NCBI GenBank assembly: GCA_046155605.1 | Contig: JBJXFQ010000102.1 | Span: 1-55,810 of the forward strand | From: JAEUIZ01 sp046155605 | GTDB lineage: Bacteria; Planctomycetota; Phycisphaerae; Phycisphaerales; UBA1924 | Length of the DNA stretch: 55,810 nt | Reading direction: 5' to 3' | Shown here: one piece after another, positions 18,182 to 26,974 of the stretch | Layout of the letters: each line of letters starts with the position of its first letter | Numbering within the stretch: the stretch's first letter is position 1 | Translations under genes and position numbers: made by a program | The notes under the pieces: generated by a model | What the model saw: the letters and a program-made list of their open reading frames with translations, nothing else | The model's database searches: none | What the model was told of the DNA's origin: nothing

Positions 18182-19243
18182 ATGTCCAAATCCGTCGCTC
18201 TCATCCTCGCCGCCGGACTTGCCGCCCCGCTCGCGTTCGCCGTGCCGCCCACCGAGTGCGCTACCACGATCAACAAGGAAGACCTGGCGGCCCTCAAAGC
18301 CATCGAAGCCTCGGGGCTCTATCGCTTCCGGCCCGCCTCGCCCGATGCCCCCATCGTCATCGGGCTTTCGTTCCACGTCATCCGTCGCACGGACGGCACA
18401 GGCGCGATCCCGCAGGCCCAACTCACGCAGGCCCTCATCGATGCCAACGTCCACTATGCCACTGCCGGCATCCAGTTCTGCCAGGTCGGTCAAAACCGTT
18501 TCATGAACTCGGATCAGTATTACACCATCGATAACACGAGCGAGGCCAATGCGCTCCGCCTCATCGATGTCGTCCCGGGCACCATCAACATCTACTTCGT
18601 CGGTTCCGCGCCCTTCTGCGGGATCTCGTCGTTCACCACCAGTTCCGTGCAGGGGATCGTCTGCCTCAACGCCTGCGTCGGCATCAACACCAACCCGCAG
18701 AACCACTCCACCTTCCCGCACGAAATCGGCCATTACTTCAACCTCTACCACACCCACGAGACCGCGTTCGGCACCGAATGCACCAACGGCTCCAACTGCT
18801 CCACCGCGGGCGATCTTGTCTGCGACACACCCGCCGACCCCAATGTCCTCGGCCTCATCAACGGCAGTTGTCAGTGGACGGGAGCGGCGACGCCACCCTG
18901 CGGCGGCAGCCCGGCTTATGTTCCGCCCGTGCGAAATATTATGTCCTACTCGAACAAAGAATGTCGCGATCACTTCACTCCGCAGCAGCAGTCGCGGGCT
19001 CTCGTCACGCTCCTTAACCTCCGCCCCGAACTCAGCCGGACCATCTGCGGGCCGCAGTGCGACGCCAACTGCGACGGCTCGACCATCGCGCCGATCCTCA
19101 ACGTCAACGATTTCACCTGCTTCCTCAATCGCTTCGCCGCGGGCGACCTCCGCGCCAACTGCGACAACTCCACCACCCAGCCGCTGCTGAACATCAACGA
19201 CTTCTCGTGCTTCCTCAACAAGTTCGCCGCCGGCTGCACCTGA
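18182..19243 (+). CDS. secreted M43 (pappalysin-like) metalloprotease with C-terminal FAAG repeats
   Basis: 353 residues. Signal peptide (VALILAAGLAAPLAFA), then an M43 domain with the zinc site HEIGHYFNLYH (His180, Glu181, His184, His190) and Met-turn RNIMSYSNKEC. Cysteines are numerous, suggesting disulfides. The last 60 residues are two copies of NCDxST..P.LNxNDFxCFLNxFAAG, a dockerin-like Asp/Asn loop repeat common on planctomycete secreted proteins; attachment or calcium binding is inferred. The start is set by ggagg about 8 bases before the ATG at 18182; the upstream in-frame extension lacks a signal peptide. Confidence 0.88.
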   Translation: MSKSVALILAAGLAAPLAFAVPPTECATTINKEDLAALKAIEASGLYRFRPASPDAPIVIGLSFHVIRRTDGTGAIPQAQLTQALIDANVHYATAGIQFCQVGQNRFMNSDQYYTIDNTSEANALRLIDVVPGTINIYFVGSAPFCGISSFTTSSVQGIVCLNACVGINTNPQNHSTFPHEIGHYFNLYHTHETAFGTECTNGSNCSTAGDLVCDTPADPNVLGLINGSCQWTGAATPPCGGSPAYVPPVRNIMSYSNKECRDHFTPQQQSRALVTLLNLRPELSRTICGPQCDANCDGSTIAPILNVNDFTCFLNRFAAGDLRANCDNSTTQPLLNINDFSCFLNKFAAGCT

Positions 19244-19391
19244 TCGCAGTCGGACGCACCAATCGATCAGAGTTTCGCACTCCCTCGGCGATTGACCCTC
19301 CCCCCGGTGCCGTCGGGCGAGGTGTCGCAAGCGGAGCGAGTGAAGGTAGGAAGTGCCTTCGGCCCACGCGCGGCAAATGCCCCGCGGTCTT

Positions 19392-21428
19392 CTACCTCCC
19401 GCTCCAAACGTTGTTCTTCTCATCCACGTCCGGCAGCGCGCCCTCCGGATCGACCTCCACCTTCACGATCCGCCGCCCGCCCGTCGAAACCGGTGCCGTC
19501 CACTCGTTCGTCGTCGCCCACACCTCGACCGGCAGGCGCAGCATCTCCGTCTTGCCGTCGTTGAACGTCAGCCGCACCTCGACGGGCATGACCAGTTCGC
19601 CGCGATTCCGCAGCGTCACCAGTCCCGTCTTTCCGTCATCCGCATAGCCCACGCCGACCGCCGCCTGATCGAGGTTGCCGGTCTCGGTGAACCATCCTCG
19701 CCAGAACCATGCCAGGTCCGCGCCCGCCGCGTCCTCCATGCATCGGAAAAAGTCCGCCGGCCGCGGCGACTTGAACGCCCATGCCGACACATACCGGCGG
19801 AACGCCCGATCGAACCGCTCCGGCCCGAGCACCTGCTCGCGCAGCAGCACCAGCGCCACCGCCGTCTTCTCATATTGCAAAAAGCCCACGCGCCCGCGCC
19901 AGATATGGTCCGCCCGCGTAGCCATCGGCTGCTGCTCACCTCGCATCGCCCCGCCGAGATACTGCTTCGCGTCGCCGCGGCGGTTGGGTTTCTCATCCGG
20001 AAACCTCGCGAGTTGCGCGTAGTAGTTGATGAACGTGTCGAACCCCTCGTCCATCCACGCGTGCCGGCGCTCGTCCGTGTTCACCACCATCGGGAACCAG
20101 TTGTGCCCGATCTCGTGCGTCGTCACGCCCCAGAGCCCGCGCTCATCCTTGCGCGCGCCGCAGAAGATGATCATCGGGTACTCCATCCCGCCCACGCGCC
20201 CGTTCACTTTCACCGCCGACGGATACGGATATCGAAACCACATGCGGTTGTAATGTTCGATCGAGAATCGCAGGAAGTCCGTCGACTTCTCGCCCCACAG
20301 CGGCATCGCCTCCTTCGGGAACGCCGACTGGCACATCGTCCCCTCCGGCCCCGACTCTCCCTCCGGGCCGGAATCCGCCAAGAACGCCGCGTCCCAGATG
20401 AACGCGGCCGACGACGCCCACGCGAACGTCCGCACATCCTTCGCCTTGTACACCCAGGTCAGCGGCCCGTCGCCCCCCGGCCTCGATTCTGCCTTCCCTA
20501 CTTCTTCGGGCTTCACGATCTGCACCGCTGTCGCGCTCTTCTTCGCCGCCTCCCACCGCTCCCGCTGCGCCGCCGTCAGAACCTCCGCCTGATTCTGGAG
20601 CACCCCCGTCGCCACCACGATGTGACTCCGCGGCACCGTGAGTCTCACTTCAAAGTCACCGAAGTTCGTGTAGAACTCGCCCTGCCCGAGGTACGGCTGC
20701 GTGTTCCATCCGTGCGCGTCGTCATAGACCGCCACCGCCGGGAACCACTGCGCCAACTCGAACACCGGCCCCTGCTCGCAATCGTCGATCCCCATCCGAT
20801 CCGCCCCGTACGGCGGGATCGCGAAACTCCACTCCACCTCGAACTCGAACCGGCCGCCCTTCGCCTCGATCGCGCGCGGCAGGTCCACGCGCGCCAGCGT
20901 GTCATAGATGCGGTACACAAGTTCACCACCATTCGCCGCTCTCAATGACTTCACCGTCACCCCGCCCTCGAACCCGTGATGCCCGAACCGCGTCCGCGGC
21001 TCGGACGAGAGCGCCCCGAGGCTCTCGCCGCGAAACAGGTTCTGCTCCAGATGCACCCACAGGTAGTCCAGCGCGTGCGGCGAGTTGTTGGTGTACGTCA
21101 CCCGTCCCTTGCCCGTCAGCGTCCGCTTCTCCGCATCCAGCGTCGCCTCGATCACATAGTCCGCGCGCTGCTGCCAGTACCCGGGTCCGGGCATCCCCGA
21201 CGCCAGCCGTTCATCGCTCGGCGTTGGCAGATCAAGCGGCGAGAAGATCGTCTCCATCGCGCGCGGGCCCGGACTTCTGAAATCCGCCGCTCGCGTCGCG
21301 CCCGCCTCGCGCACGTCCTCACCCGCCCTCGGCCCCGTCGCGCACCCGCCCAGCGAGAGCACGATTGCCGCCACCACTATCGCCGATGTTACCACGGCCG
21401 AGATCGCCGACGTTACGCATCGCTTCAT
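19392..21428 (-). CDS. M1-family aminopeptidase lipoprotein
   Basis: 678 residues. A lipobox (LSLGGC, Cys29) implies a membrane-anchored lipoprotein. The N-terminal beta domain is followed by a GAMEN-equivalent GGMEYP (413-418) and the gluzincin site HEIGH (438-442) with the third zinc ligand Glu461 in RRHAWMDEG. It should remove N-terminal residues from peptides in the periplasm. The ATG at 21428 gives the lipoprotein signal; the frame is open far upstream without family match. Residues 352-363 hold a short duplicated GPEG sequence encoded by a GC palindrome. Confidence 0.92.
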   Translation of the reverse strand: MKRCVTSAISAVVTSAIVVAAIVLSLGGCATGPRAGEDVREAGATRAADFRSPGPRAMETIFSPLDLPTPSDERLASGMPGPGYWQQRADYVIEATLDAEKRTLTGKGRVTYTNNSPHALDYLWVHLEQNLFRGESLGALSSEPRTRFGHHGFEGGVTVKSLRAANGGELVYRIYDTLARVDLPRAIEAKGGRFEFEVEWSFAIPPYGADRMGIDDCEQGPVFELAQWFPAVAVYDDAHGWNTQPYLGQGEFYTNFGDFEVRLTVPRSHIVVATGVLQNQAEVLTAAQRERWEAAKKSATAVQIVKPEEVGKAESRPGGDGPLTWVYKAKDVRTFAWASSAAFIWDAAFLADSGPEGESGPEGTMCQSAFPKEAMPLWGEKSTDFLRFSIEHYNRMWFRYPYPSAVKVNGRVGGMEYPMIIFCGARKDERGLWGVTTHEIGHNWFPMVVNTDERRHAWMDEGFDTFINYYAQLARFPDEKPNRRGDAKQYLGGAMRGEQQPMATRADHIWRGRVGFLQYEKTAVALVLLREQVLGPERFDRAFRRYVSAWAFKSPRPADFFRCMEDAAGADLAWFWRGWFTETGNLDQAAVGVGYADDGKTGLVTLRNRGELVMPVEVRLTFNDGKTEMLRLPVEVWATTNEWTAPVSTGGRRIVKVEVDPEGALPDVDEKNNVWSGR

Positions 21429-21535
21429 CGTGAGCACTCCAAAGACATGGACAGCCGAGCATATCCGACCACGGCACCGCACACCGCGTCCGCTCACGCC
21501 GCCGGTTTCGTGCCTTCCGCTATCCGTTCCTCGTC

Positions 21536-21613
21536 GCCACTTCACACGCCGCCACTTGCCACTTCTTCCCTCCGTCCCCTTGTCCCTCTGTCCCTTTCTC
21601 TCTCTACCCTTCC
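21536..21613 (+). repeat. polypyrimidine tract between divergent genes
   Basis: Almost pure C/T, directly before the VWA gene start. It contains gccacttgccacttc, then ctccgtccccttgtccct, an 18-mer that recurs exactly on the opposite strand in the polypurine tract at 29729-29820. Confidence 0.55.
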
Positions 21614-21615
21614 CC

Positions 21616-24600
21616 GTGCGCTTCGACCAACCCCTTTGGCTGTGGCTTCTGGCGCTGATCCCGCCCCTCGCCCTCATCGGCTGGCGCTGGTTCGCCTCGA
21701 TGGCTCCCGCGCGTCGCCTCTCCGCCATCGCCCTTCGTGCCGCCCTGATCCTGCTGCTCGCCCTGATGCTCGCCGGGCTCTCTTCCGTCCAGACATCGCG
21801 GCGATTCACGCTCATCGCCGTCGTCGATGCCTCCCAATCCGTCCGCCTCTTCGGCCGCGCCCCGCCCACCATCACCGGCACGCGCCCCGACGCCCTCGCC
21901 GCCACGCGCCGATGGATCGCAGACGCCGCTCGCCTCCGCGGCCCCGACGACGCGCTCGGCATTGTCCTCTTCGACGCCGCCGCCGCCGCGACGCTCCTTC
22001 CCACCGCCGGCCCGATTGACGATCCCTCGCTCGATGCCTCCTTCATCGAGGGCACCGACATCGCCTCCGCTCTCCGCCGCGCCGCGGGGCTCATCCCAGG
22101 CGATTCCTCGGGCCGAATCGTCCTTTTCTCTGACGGCATCGCCACCACCGGCGACGCGCTCGCCGCCACTGCCGAACTCGCCGGCCGCGGGCAAGGCGGC
22201 ATCCCCATCGACACCATCGCCATCCCGCTCGATGCCTCCGGCGAGACCATCGTCGAATCCGTCGATGCCCCGCCTCGCGCCGCCGACGCCGCCACCGTTA
22301 CCCTCCGCGTCACGATCCGCACGCCCGGCACCGCGCGCGGCGTCCTCCAACTCCTCCACGAATCCGAGACGATCGACATCAACGGCGACGCGCCCGGCAA
22401 GGGCCGCACGCTTGATCTCCCCGCGGGCCGGCACGTCGAACTCATCCAGGTCCCGCTTCCCGCTGGCCGCCTCCATCGTTTCGATGCCGTCTGGGAGCCG
22501 CAATCCGGCGACATCCGCACGCAGAACAACTCCGCCCGCGCCTTCACGCTCTCGCCCGGCAAGGGCTCCGTGCTCATCGTCGCTGCCGCCGGCGCGGGAA
22601 CTCGTACCGAAGGCGGGCCGCTCGCGGCCGCGCTCCGCAGCGCCGGGCTGCAGGTCGCCGTCTCGCCGCCCGAGGCCATGCCCACCGACCTCCTCGGTCT
22701 CCAGGCCTATGACCTCGTCATCCTCGACAACATCCCCGCCGAAACCGTCGCCCCCGCCACGCGCTCCGCCCTCGTCGCCCACGTCCGTGACATGGGCGCG
22801 GGCCTCATCATGCTCGGCGGCCCGGACTCCTTCGGTGCCGGCGCGTGGAAGGGCACCGATCTCGAACCCATCCTCCCCGTGCGGCTCGATCTGCCCGAGC
22901 AACTCGTCCAGCCCGATGCCGCCATCGTCTTCGTTCTCGATAACTCCGGCTCCATGCGCCGGCCCGTCCTTGGCACCGCCTATTCCCAGCAGGAGATCGC
23001 CAACCAGTCCGCCGCCCTCGCCGTCAAGAGCCTCGACGCCCGCGACCTCATCGGCGTCATCGCGTTCAACTCCACCTTCTCCGTCGTCGTCCCACTCGCG
23101 CCCAACGCCGACCCCAAAGCCACCGCCAATCGCATCCTCCAGATCAATGCCGACGGCGGCACCGTCCTCGGCCCCGCCATCGAGAATGCCGCGCGACAAC
23201 TCCGCGCCGCCAAGGCTGCCATCAAGCACATCATCGTCCTCACCGACGGCATCTCCACCGACGCCCCGAGAATCCCCGCGCTCGTTACCGCCCTCCGCGC
23301 CGACGGCATCACCCTCAGCGCCATCAGCGTCGGCGACCAGGCCGATGACTCTCTCCTCGCCGCCATCGCCTCCATCGGCGGCGGCAAGTTCTACGCCGTC
23401 GCCAATCCCAGCCTCCTCCCGCGGCTCTTCCTCAAGGCCGTCCGCATCGTCCGAAGCCCTCTGATCCGCCTCGGCCTGTTCCAGCCCGTGCTCACCTCCG
23501 CGCCCTCTCCGCTCACCGCCGGCATCGTCGCGCCCCCGCCGCTGTCGGGCTTTGTCCTCTCGCAGCCGCGCCCCGAGCCCACCATCACCATGGCCATGCT
23601 CACGCCCACGGGCGAGCCGCTCCTCGCACACTGGCCCGTCGGCCTGGGACAGGTCGCCGCCTTCACCTCCGATGTCCACGACTGGGCCGGCGCGTGGTTT
23701 GCCTGGGAGGGCTTCGAGCGCCTCTGGGTCCAGGCCGCTCGATCTCTTTCTCGCCCGGGCGCGACCTCGCCCTTTGAGATGACCGTCGATCCCGCCGATG
23801 GCTCGCTCCGCATCCGCGTTGAGGCACCCGCCGCGACCATGCAGGCCGGCTCGAGCGAGGGAACGGCAGGCCAACGTGGCGTCCGCGTCCCCGCCACCGT
23901 TTATGCGCCTGATGGCACCCCGACCGCCATCGAACTCGACCAGACCGCGCCGGGCGTCTTCGAGGCCACCATCCCCGCGCCCGCCACCGGCACCTACCTC
24001 GTCGCCGCCACTCCGCGCGCCGGCGGCCGGGCGCTCCCGCCCGTGCTCGGCGGCACCTCCTTGGCCGCGGGCGTCGAACTTGCTCGCCTCGCCACCGACA
24101 ACGACCTCCTCGCCGCGATCGCGCAACGCTCCGGCGGCCGCTCGCTCGCTCTCGTTGCGCCGCCCGACCGCTCGCTCTTCGATCGCCGCGGCATCAAGCC
24201 TCCCGAATCCCGCTCGCCGCTCTGGCCCATCCTGCTTGTCTGGACCATCGCCGTGCTGCTCGCCGACATCGCCACCCGTCGCATCGCATGGGACCGCTTC
24301 GTCAGCCGTGAGTTTGGCGTGGACATGCGCGCGGCCGCCGAGGAACAGGTGCGCGAGCGCGGCATCGCCGCCGCCAAGACCGCCGCTCGCCTGCGCGAGG
24401 GGGGAGGCGGCGCGCCGCCCGTCGAGTCCGTGGACGATCGCTCCGCCGATGCCCGCGCGGCCGAGGTGGCCGGGCACGTCCAGCAGGAGCGGTGGCAGGC
24501 CAAACTCGACGCCATCCGTGCGGAGTCCGTGAAGCCCGCCAATCCCGTCGAGGGTGCCGGCGACACGCGCAACTCGGCGGGCGCTGCCGACGGCGATCTG

Positions 24601-24699
24601 GGTACCCCGCGCCGGGACGCTTCGGATCGACCCGCCGAAGGCCTCTTCGCCGCCAAGCGCCGCGCCCGCGCCAAGCTCGACGACCAGGGCGATGCCTAG
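21616..24699 (+). CDS. VWA-domain and class I glutamine amidotransferase-like membrane protein
   Basis: 1027 residues. Two N-terminal membrane helices (PLWLWLLALIPPLALIGW; about 35-55), a VWA-like fold (LIAVVDASQSVRLFG), and a GATase1-like domain (LQAYDLVILDNIPAE, GAGLIMLGGPDSFGAG) without an obvious catalytic Cys. A second VWA domain has an intact MIDAS start, VFVLDNSGSM, with HIIVLTDGIS. Near the C-terminus is another helix (PILLVWTIAVLLADIATR) and a charged tail. This order is typical of large bacterial VWA membrane proteins of unknown role. The GTG at 21616 is chosen because everything upstream is the polypyrimidine tract; the reading from 21430 lacks coding character. Confidence 0.85.
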   Translation: MRFDQPLWLWLLALIPPLALIGWRWFASMAPARRLSAIALRAALILLLALMLAGLSSVQTSRRFTLIAVVDASQSVRLFGRAPPTITGTRPDALAATRRWIADAARLRGPDDALGIVLFDAAAAATLLPTAGPIDDPSLDASFIEGTDIASALRRAAGLIPGDSSGRIVLFSDGIATTGDALAATAELAGRGQGGIPIDTIAIPLDASGETIVESVDAPPRAADAATVTLRVTIRTPGTARGVLQLLHESETIDINGDAPGKGRTLDLPAGRHVELIQVPLPAGRLHRFDAVWEPQSGDIRTQNNSARAFTLSPGKGSVLIVAAAGAGTRTEGGPLAAALRSAGLQVAVSPPEAMPTDLLGLQAYDLVILDNIPAETVAPATRSALVAHVRDMGAGLIMLGGPDSFGAGAWKGTDLEPILPVRLDLPEQLVQPDAAIVFVLDNSGSMRRPVLGTAYSQQEIANQSAALAVKSLDARDLIGVIAFNSTFSVVVPLAPNADPKATANRILQINADGGTVLGPAIENAARQLRAAKAAIKHIIVLTDGISTDAPRIPALVTALRADGITLSAISVGDQADDSLLAAIASIGGGKFYAVANPSLLPRLFLKAVRIVRSPLIRLGLFQPVLTSAPSPLTAGIVAPPPLSGFVLSQPRPEPTITMAMLTPTGEPLLAHWPVGLGQVAAFTSDVHDWAGAWFAWEGFERLWVQAARSLSRPGATSPFEMTVDPADGSLRIRVEAPAATMQAGSSEGTAGQRGVRVPATVYAPDGTPTAIELDQTAPGVFEATIPAPATGTYLVAATPRAGGRALPPVLGGTSLAAGVELARLATDNDLLAAIAQRSGGRSLALVAPPDRSLFDRRGIKPPESRSPLWPILLVWTIAVLLADIATRRIAWDRFVSREFGVDMRAAAEEQVRERGIAAAKTAARLREGGGGAPPVESVDDRSADARAAEVAGHVQQERWQAKLDAIRAESVKPANPVEGAGDTRNSAGAADGDLGTPRRDASDRPAEGLFAAKRRARAKLDDQGDA

Positions 24700-24740
24700 T
24701 CCCCGTCGATTCTCTCTCATTCTTTCGTACCGCGATCCGT

Positions 24741-24785
24741 CGTGCCACCGACCGTGGCCCCGCACGGTCGGTGCGCTTGCGAACC
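24741..24785. repeat. dispersed palindrome, copy 1 (caccgaccgtg)
   Basis: Perfect 11-bp arms caccgaccgtg (24746-24756) and cacggtcggtg (24763-24773) with loop gccccg, followed by cgcttgcgaac. The same palindrome and flank occur inverted at about 29845-29880. It lies between the convergent VWA and lipB genes and may act as a bidirectional terminator, although no T-run is present. Confidence 0.6.
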
Positions 24786-24799
24786 CGCGACTCCGCCAG

Positions 24800-25549
24800 C
24801 TATGCCGTCTGCGCTCGCGCTCGCGCTGCTGCTTCCGCCGCCTCCCCAACCCGCCGCTGCAGCGCTTGCGTCACCGCCTCCGCCGCCTGCGCCATCGTCG
24901 GCGTGGCCTCGCCGCGCGCCAATGCCTCCAGGCTCGTCACCTGCCGCCCGGTGAGCCCGCACGGCACGATCAGGTTGAAATGGTCCAGATTCGGCGACAC
25001 GTTCAGCGCCAGCCCATGCATGGACACCCATTTGCGCACACGCACGCCCATGGCGCAGATCTTGGCGATGGGCAAGGGTGGCCCGTCGGAGTGCGCGCGC
25101 GGATCGACCCAGACGCCGGTGCAGGCCGGGTCGCGCAGCGCGCGCACGCCGAGGGTCGCGAGCGCCTCAATGACGGCATCCTCGAGCATCCTTATATAGG
25201 CGTGCAGGCCGAGATTGAGCGCGTTGAGGTCCAGAATTGGATACACGACGAGTTGCCCCGGGCCGTGATAGGTGATGTCGCCGCCACGGTCGGTTTGGGC
25301 GAGGCTGACGCCGTGGCGCGAGAGGAGTTCCGGCGTGGCGAGGAGATGCCGCGTTGCGCCGAGACGGCGGGAGATGGTGATGACCGGATCGTGCTCGACG
25401 ACGAGAAGGCGGCCGGGGTCGGGCTCGCTTTGCGCTCGCGCCGCGAGCACCTCATCAACGTGCCGGACCTGCACGTCGTAGGCGGGTTCGTAGGCGAGGC
25501 AACCGAGATCGATCACGCGCGGCGGGGGCACGACGAATCGTACACGCAC
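24800..25549 (-). CDS. lipB: octanoyl-[ACP]:protein N-octanoyltransferase LipB
   Basis: Transfers octanoyl from ACP to lipoyl domains of 2-oxoacid dehydrogenases and the glycine cleavage H protein. 249 residues with family motifs LLVVEHDPVITISRR, DRGGDITYHGPGQLVVYPI and the catalytic Cys in LIVPCGLTGRQVTSL. The GTG at 25549 starts the frame a little before DLGCLAYEPAYDVQ. The C-terminal 20 residues are Ala-rich. The strand composition of the DNA changes from C-rich to G-rich inside this gene. Confidence 0.95.
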   Translation of the reverse strand: MRVRFVVPPPRVIDLGCLAYEPAYDVQVRHVDEVLAARAQSEPDPGRLLVVEHDPVITISRRLGATRHLLATPELLSRHGVSLAQTDRGGDITYHGPGQLVVYPILDLNALNLGLHAYIRMLEDAVIEALATLGVRALRDPACTGVWVDPRAHSDGPPLPIAKICAMGVRVRKWVSMHGLALNVSPNLDHFNLIVPCGLTGRQVTSLEALARGEATPTMAQAAEAVTQALQRRVGEAAEAAARARAQTA

Positions 25550-25578
25550 GGGCGGGACAGGCGCGCCGCCAACGTAGA

Positions 25579-25650
25579 GACCGATCGCTTGCGCGATCGG
25601 CTCAATCGCGCCATCGGCTCGAGCGATCGGATCAAGCGATCGGCTCTAGT
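25579..25650. repeat. CCGATCGC hairpin cluster
   Basis: Arms ccgatcgc (25579-25586) and gcgatcgg (25591-25598) with a ttgc loop, followed by two more gcgatcgg units before 25645. It sits between the TPR gene and lipB on the same strand. The same arms with a different loop occur at 31749-31768. Confidence 0.5.
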
Positions 25651-25699
25651 CACGAGCATCACTCCAGCATCTTCAACGCCACCGGAGGTCAACCGTCTC

Positions 25700-26893
25700 T
25701 CACGGCTGCTCGGGGACATTGGCGAGCGCTGGGCTGGTGCCACCCTCGCGGTTGGCCTGTGCGAAACAGGCGTTGGCTTCGTTGGTTCGCCCGAGTTCGC
25801 TGAGGATGAGCCCGCGGAGGAGGAGGGGATCGACGCTCTTGCCGCGGCGTTGGACGGCGAGGTCGGCGCTGGCGAGGGCGCTGGCGAGGTCGCCGGACTT
25901 CCGCTGCCAGAGCGCCTTGAGGGAATAGCCCTCGGGGCGCGACGGCGCGAGGCCGACAACGCGGCTGGCGGCCTGGCGGAGGCGGACGGTGTCGCGGAGG
26001 ACGTAGCAGACGTTGCCGAGTTCGATCCAGGCGTCCACATCGCGCTGGCCGATGTCGCCCGAGGTCAGTTCGACGAGGATGGCCCGAGCCTCGACGGGGC
26101 GATCGATCTTGAGGAGGCATCGGGCGCGGAGGAGTTTCAGATCGCGGCGATCGGTGTTGCCCGCGAGGGTCTGGAGTTTGGCGAGGTTGCCGTCGGCGGC
26201 GGCGAAGCGTCCCGTGGCGAGTTGCGCCTGGACGAGGTTCTCGAGCACCGCGGCGTCGTCGGGCGCGAGCAGGCGCGCCTCGTTAAAGAGCGCGACCGCG
26301 CGCTCGCTGTCGCCGCGGATCATCGCGATGTGCCCAAGCGTCTGGCGGACGCCGGCGTTGTGCTCGAAGGTCGGCCCGCGCGAGGTCAGGAACTGCTCCG
26401 CGCCATCGAGATCGCCCTTGTCGATCATCATCTCGGCGGTGGCGATCGCGTATTGCGGGTTCGTCTGGTCCATGTCCGAAGCCTTGCGGTAGCGCTCGAG
26501 TGCCTTGTCGGTCTGGGTGAAGCGCTCGTGGACGAAGCCGAGGAAGTACTGCGCGTCGATGTTGGTCGGGTCGATGGCCTCGGCCTTCTGGAGCGAGGTG
26601 GCGGCCTGTTCGAGGTCGCCCCGCTCGATCATGATCCGCCCACGCAGCACCCAACTCTTGCAGACCGAGCCATTGATGGTGAGCGAGCGATCGACGGCCT
26701 TGAGCGCCTTGTCGAGGTCGCCGGCGTGGTAGGCCTGCTGGGCCTGGTCAAACTCGTTGGCGGCCTTGATCCCCGCGACGCGCTCCTGCGACTTGGCGAG
26801 GGCTTCGGACGTGTACTTGCCGTGGCCCGGCTGACAGCCCGAGGCGGCGAGACCGGCGAGGAGGACGAGGGCGGCGAGAGCGTTGCGCTTCAT
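25700..26893 (-). CDS. TPR-repeat lipoprotein
   Basis: 397 residues. A lipobox (LLAGLAASGC) predicts a lipoprotein. Successive tetratricopeptide repeats follow: AQQAYHAGDLDKALKAVDRS, WVLRGRIMIERGDLEQAATS, FVHERFTQTDKALERYRKA and more to the C-terminus. It is downstream of the secretin and in the same orientation, 81 bp away, so it is a likely pilotin or assembly partner, as in PilF/TadD systems; this is inference. The ATG at 26893 gives the lipoprotein signal; the frame's first start at 26941 does not. Confidence 0.88.
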   Translation of the reverse strand: MKRNALAALVLLAGLAASGCQPGHGKYTSEALAKSQERVAGIKAANEFDQAQQAYHAGDLDKALKAVDRSLTINGSVCKSWVLRGRIMIERGDLEQAATSLQKAEAIDPTNIDAQYFLGFVHERFTQTDKALERYRKASDMDQTNPQYAIATAEMMIDKGDLDGAEQFLTSRGPTFEHNAGVRQTLGHIAMIRGDSERAVALFNEARLLAPDDAAVLENLVQAQLATGRFAAADGNLAKLQTLAGNTDRRDLKLLRARCLLKIDRPVEARAILVELTSGDIGQRDVDAWIELGNVCYVLRDTVRLRQAASRVVGLAPSRPEGYSLKALWQRKSGDLASALASADLAVQRRGKSVDPLLLRGLILSELGRTNEANACFAQANREGGTSPALANVPEQP

Positions 26894-26974
26894 CACGGGG
26901 ACTCCTGGGCGCATCCGAGAACTGTTTGGGTGATTGAACAAAGAAGCCCGGCGCGGGCCGGGCTGTGGTGGAAC

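Noticed and set aside
21604..24849. 1081-codon minus-strand frame opposite the VWA gene
   Set aside because: Shadow frame of Gly/Asp/Glu repeats without motifs; the plus strand encodes clear VWA domains.
25050..25250. Replication origin at the skew flip
   Set aside because: No DnaA-box cluster, no AT-rich unwinding region and no dnaA/dnaN nearby; skew changes at several other points too. Kept only as a composition observation.
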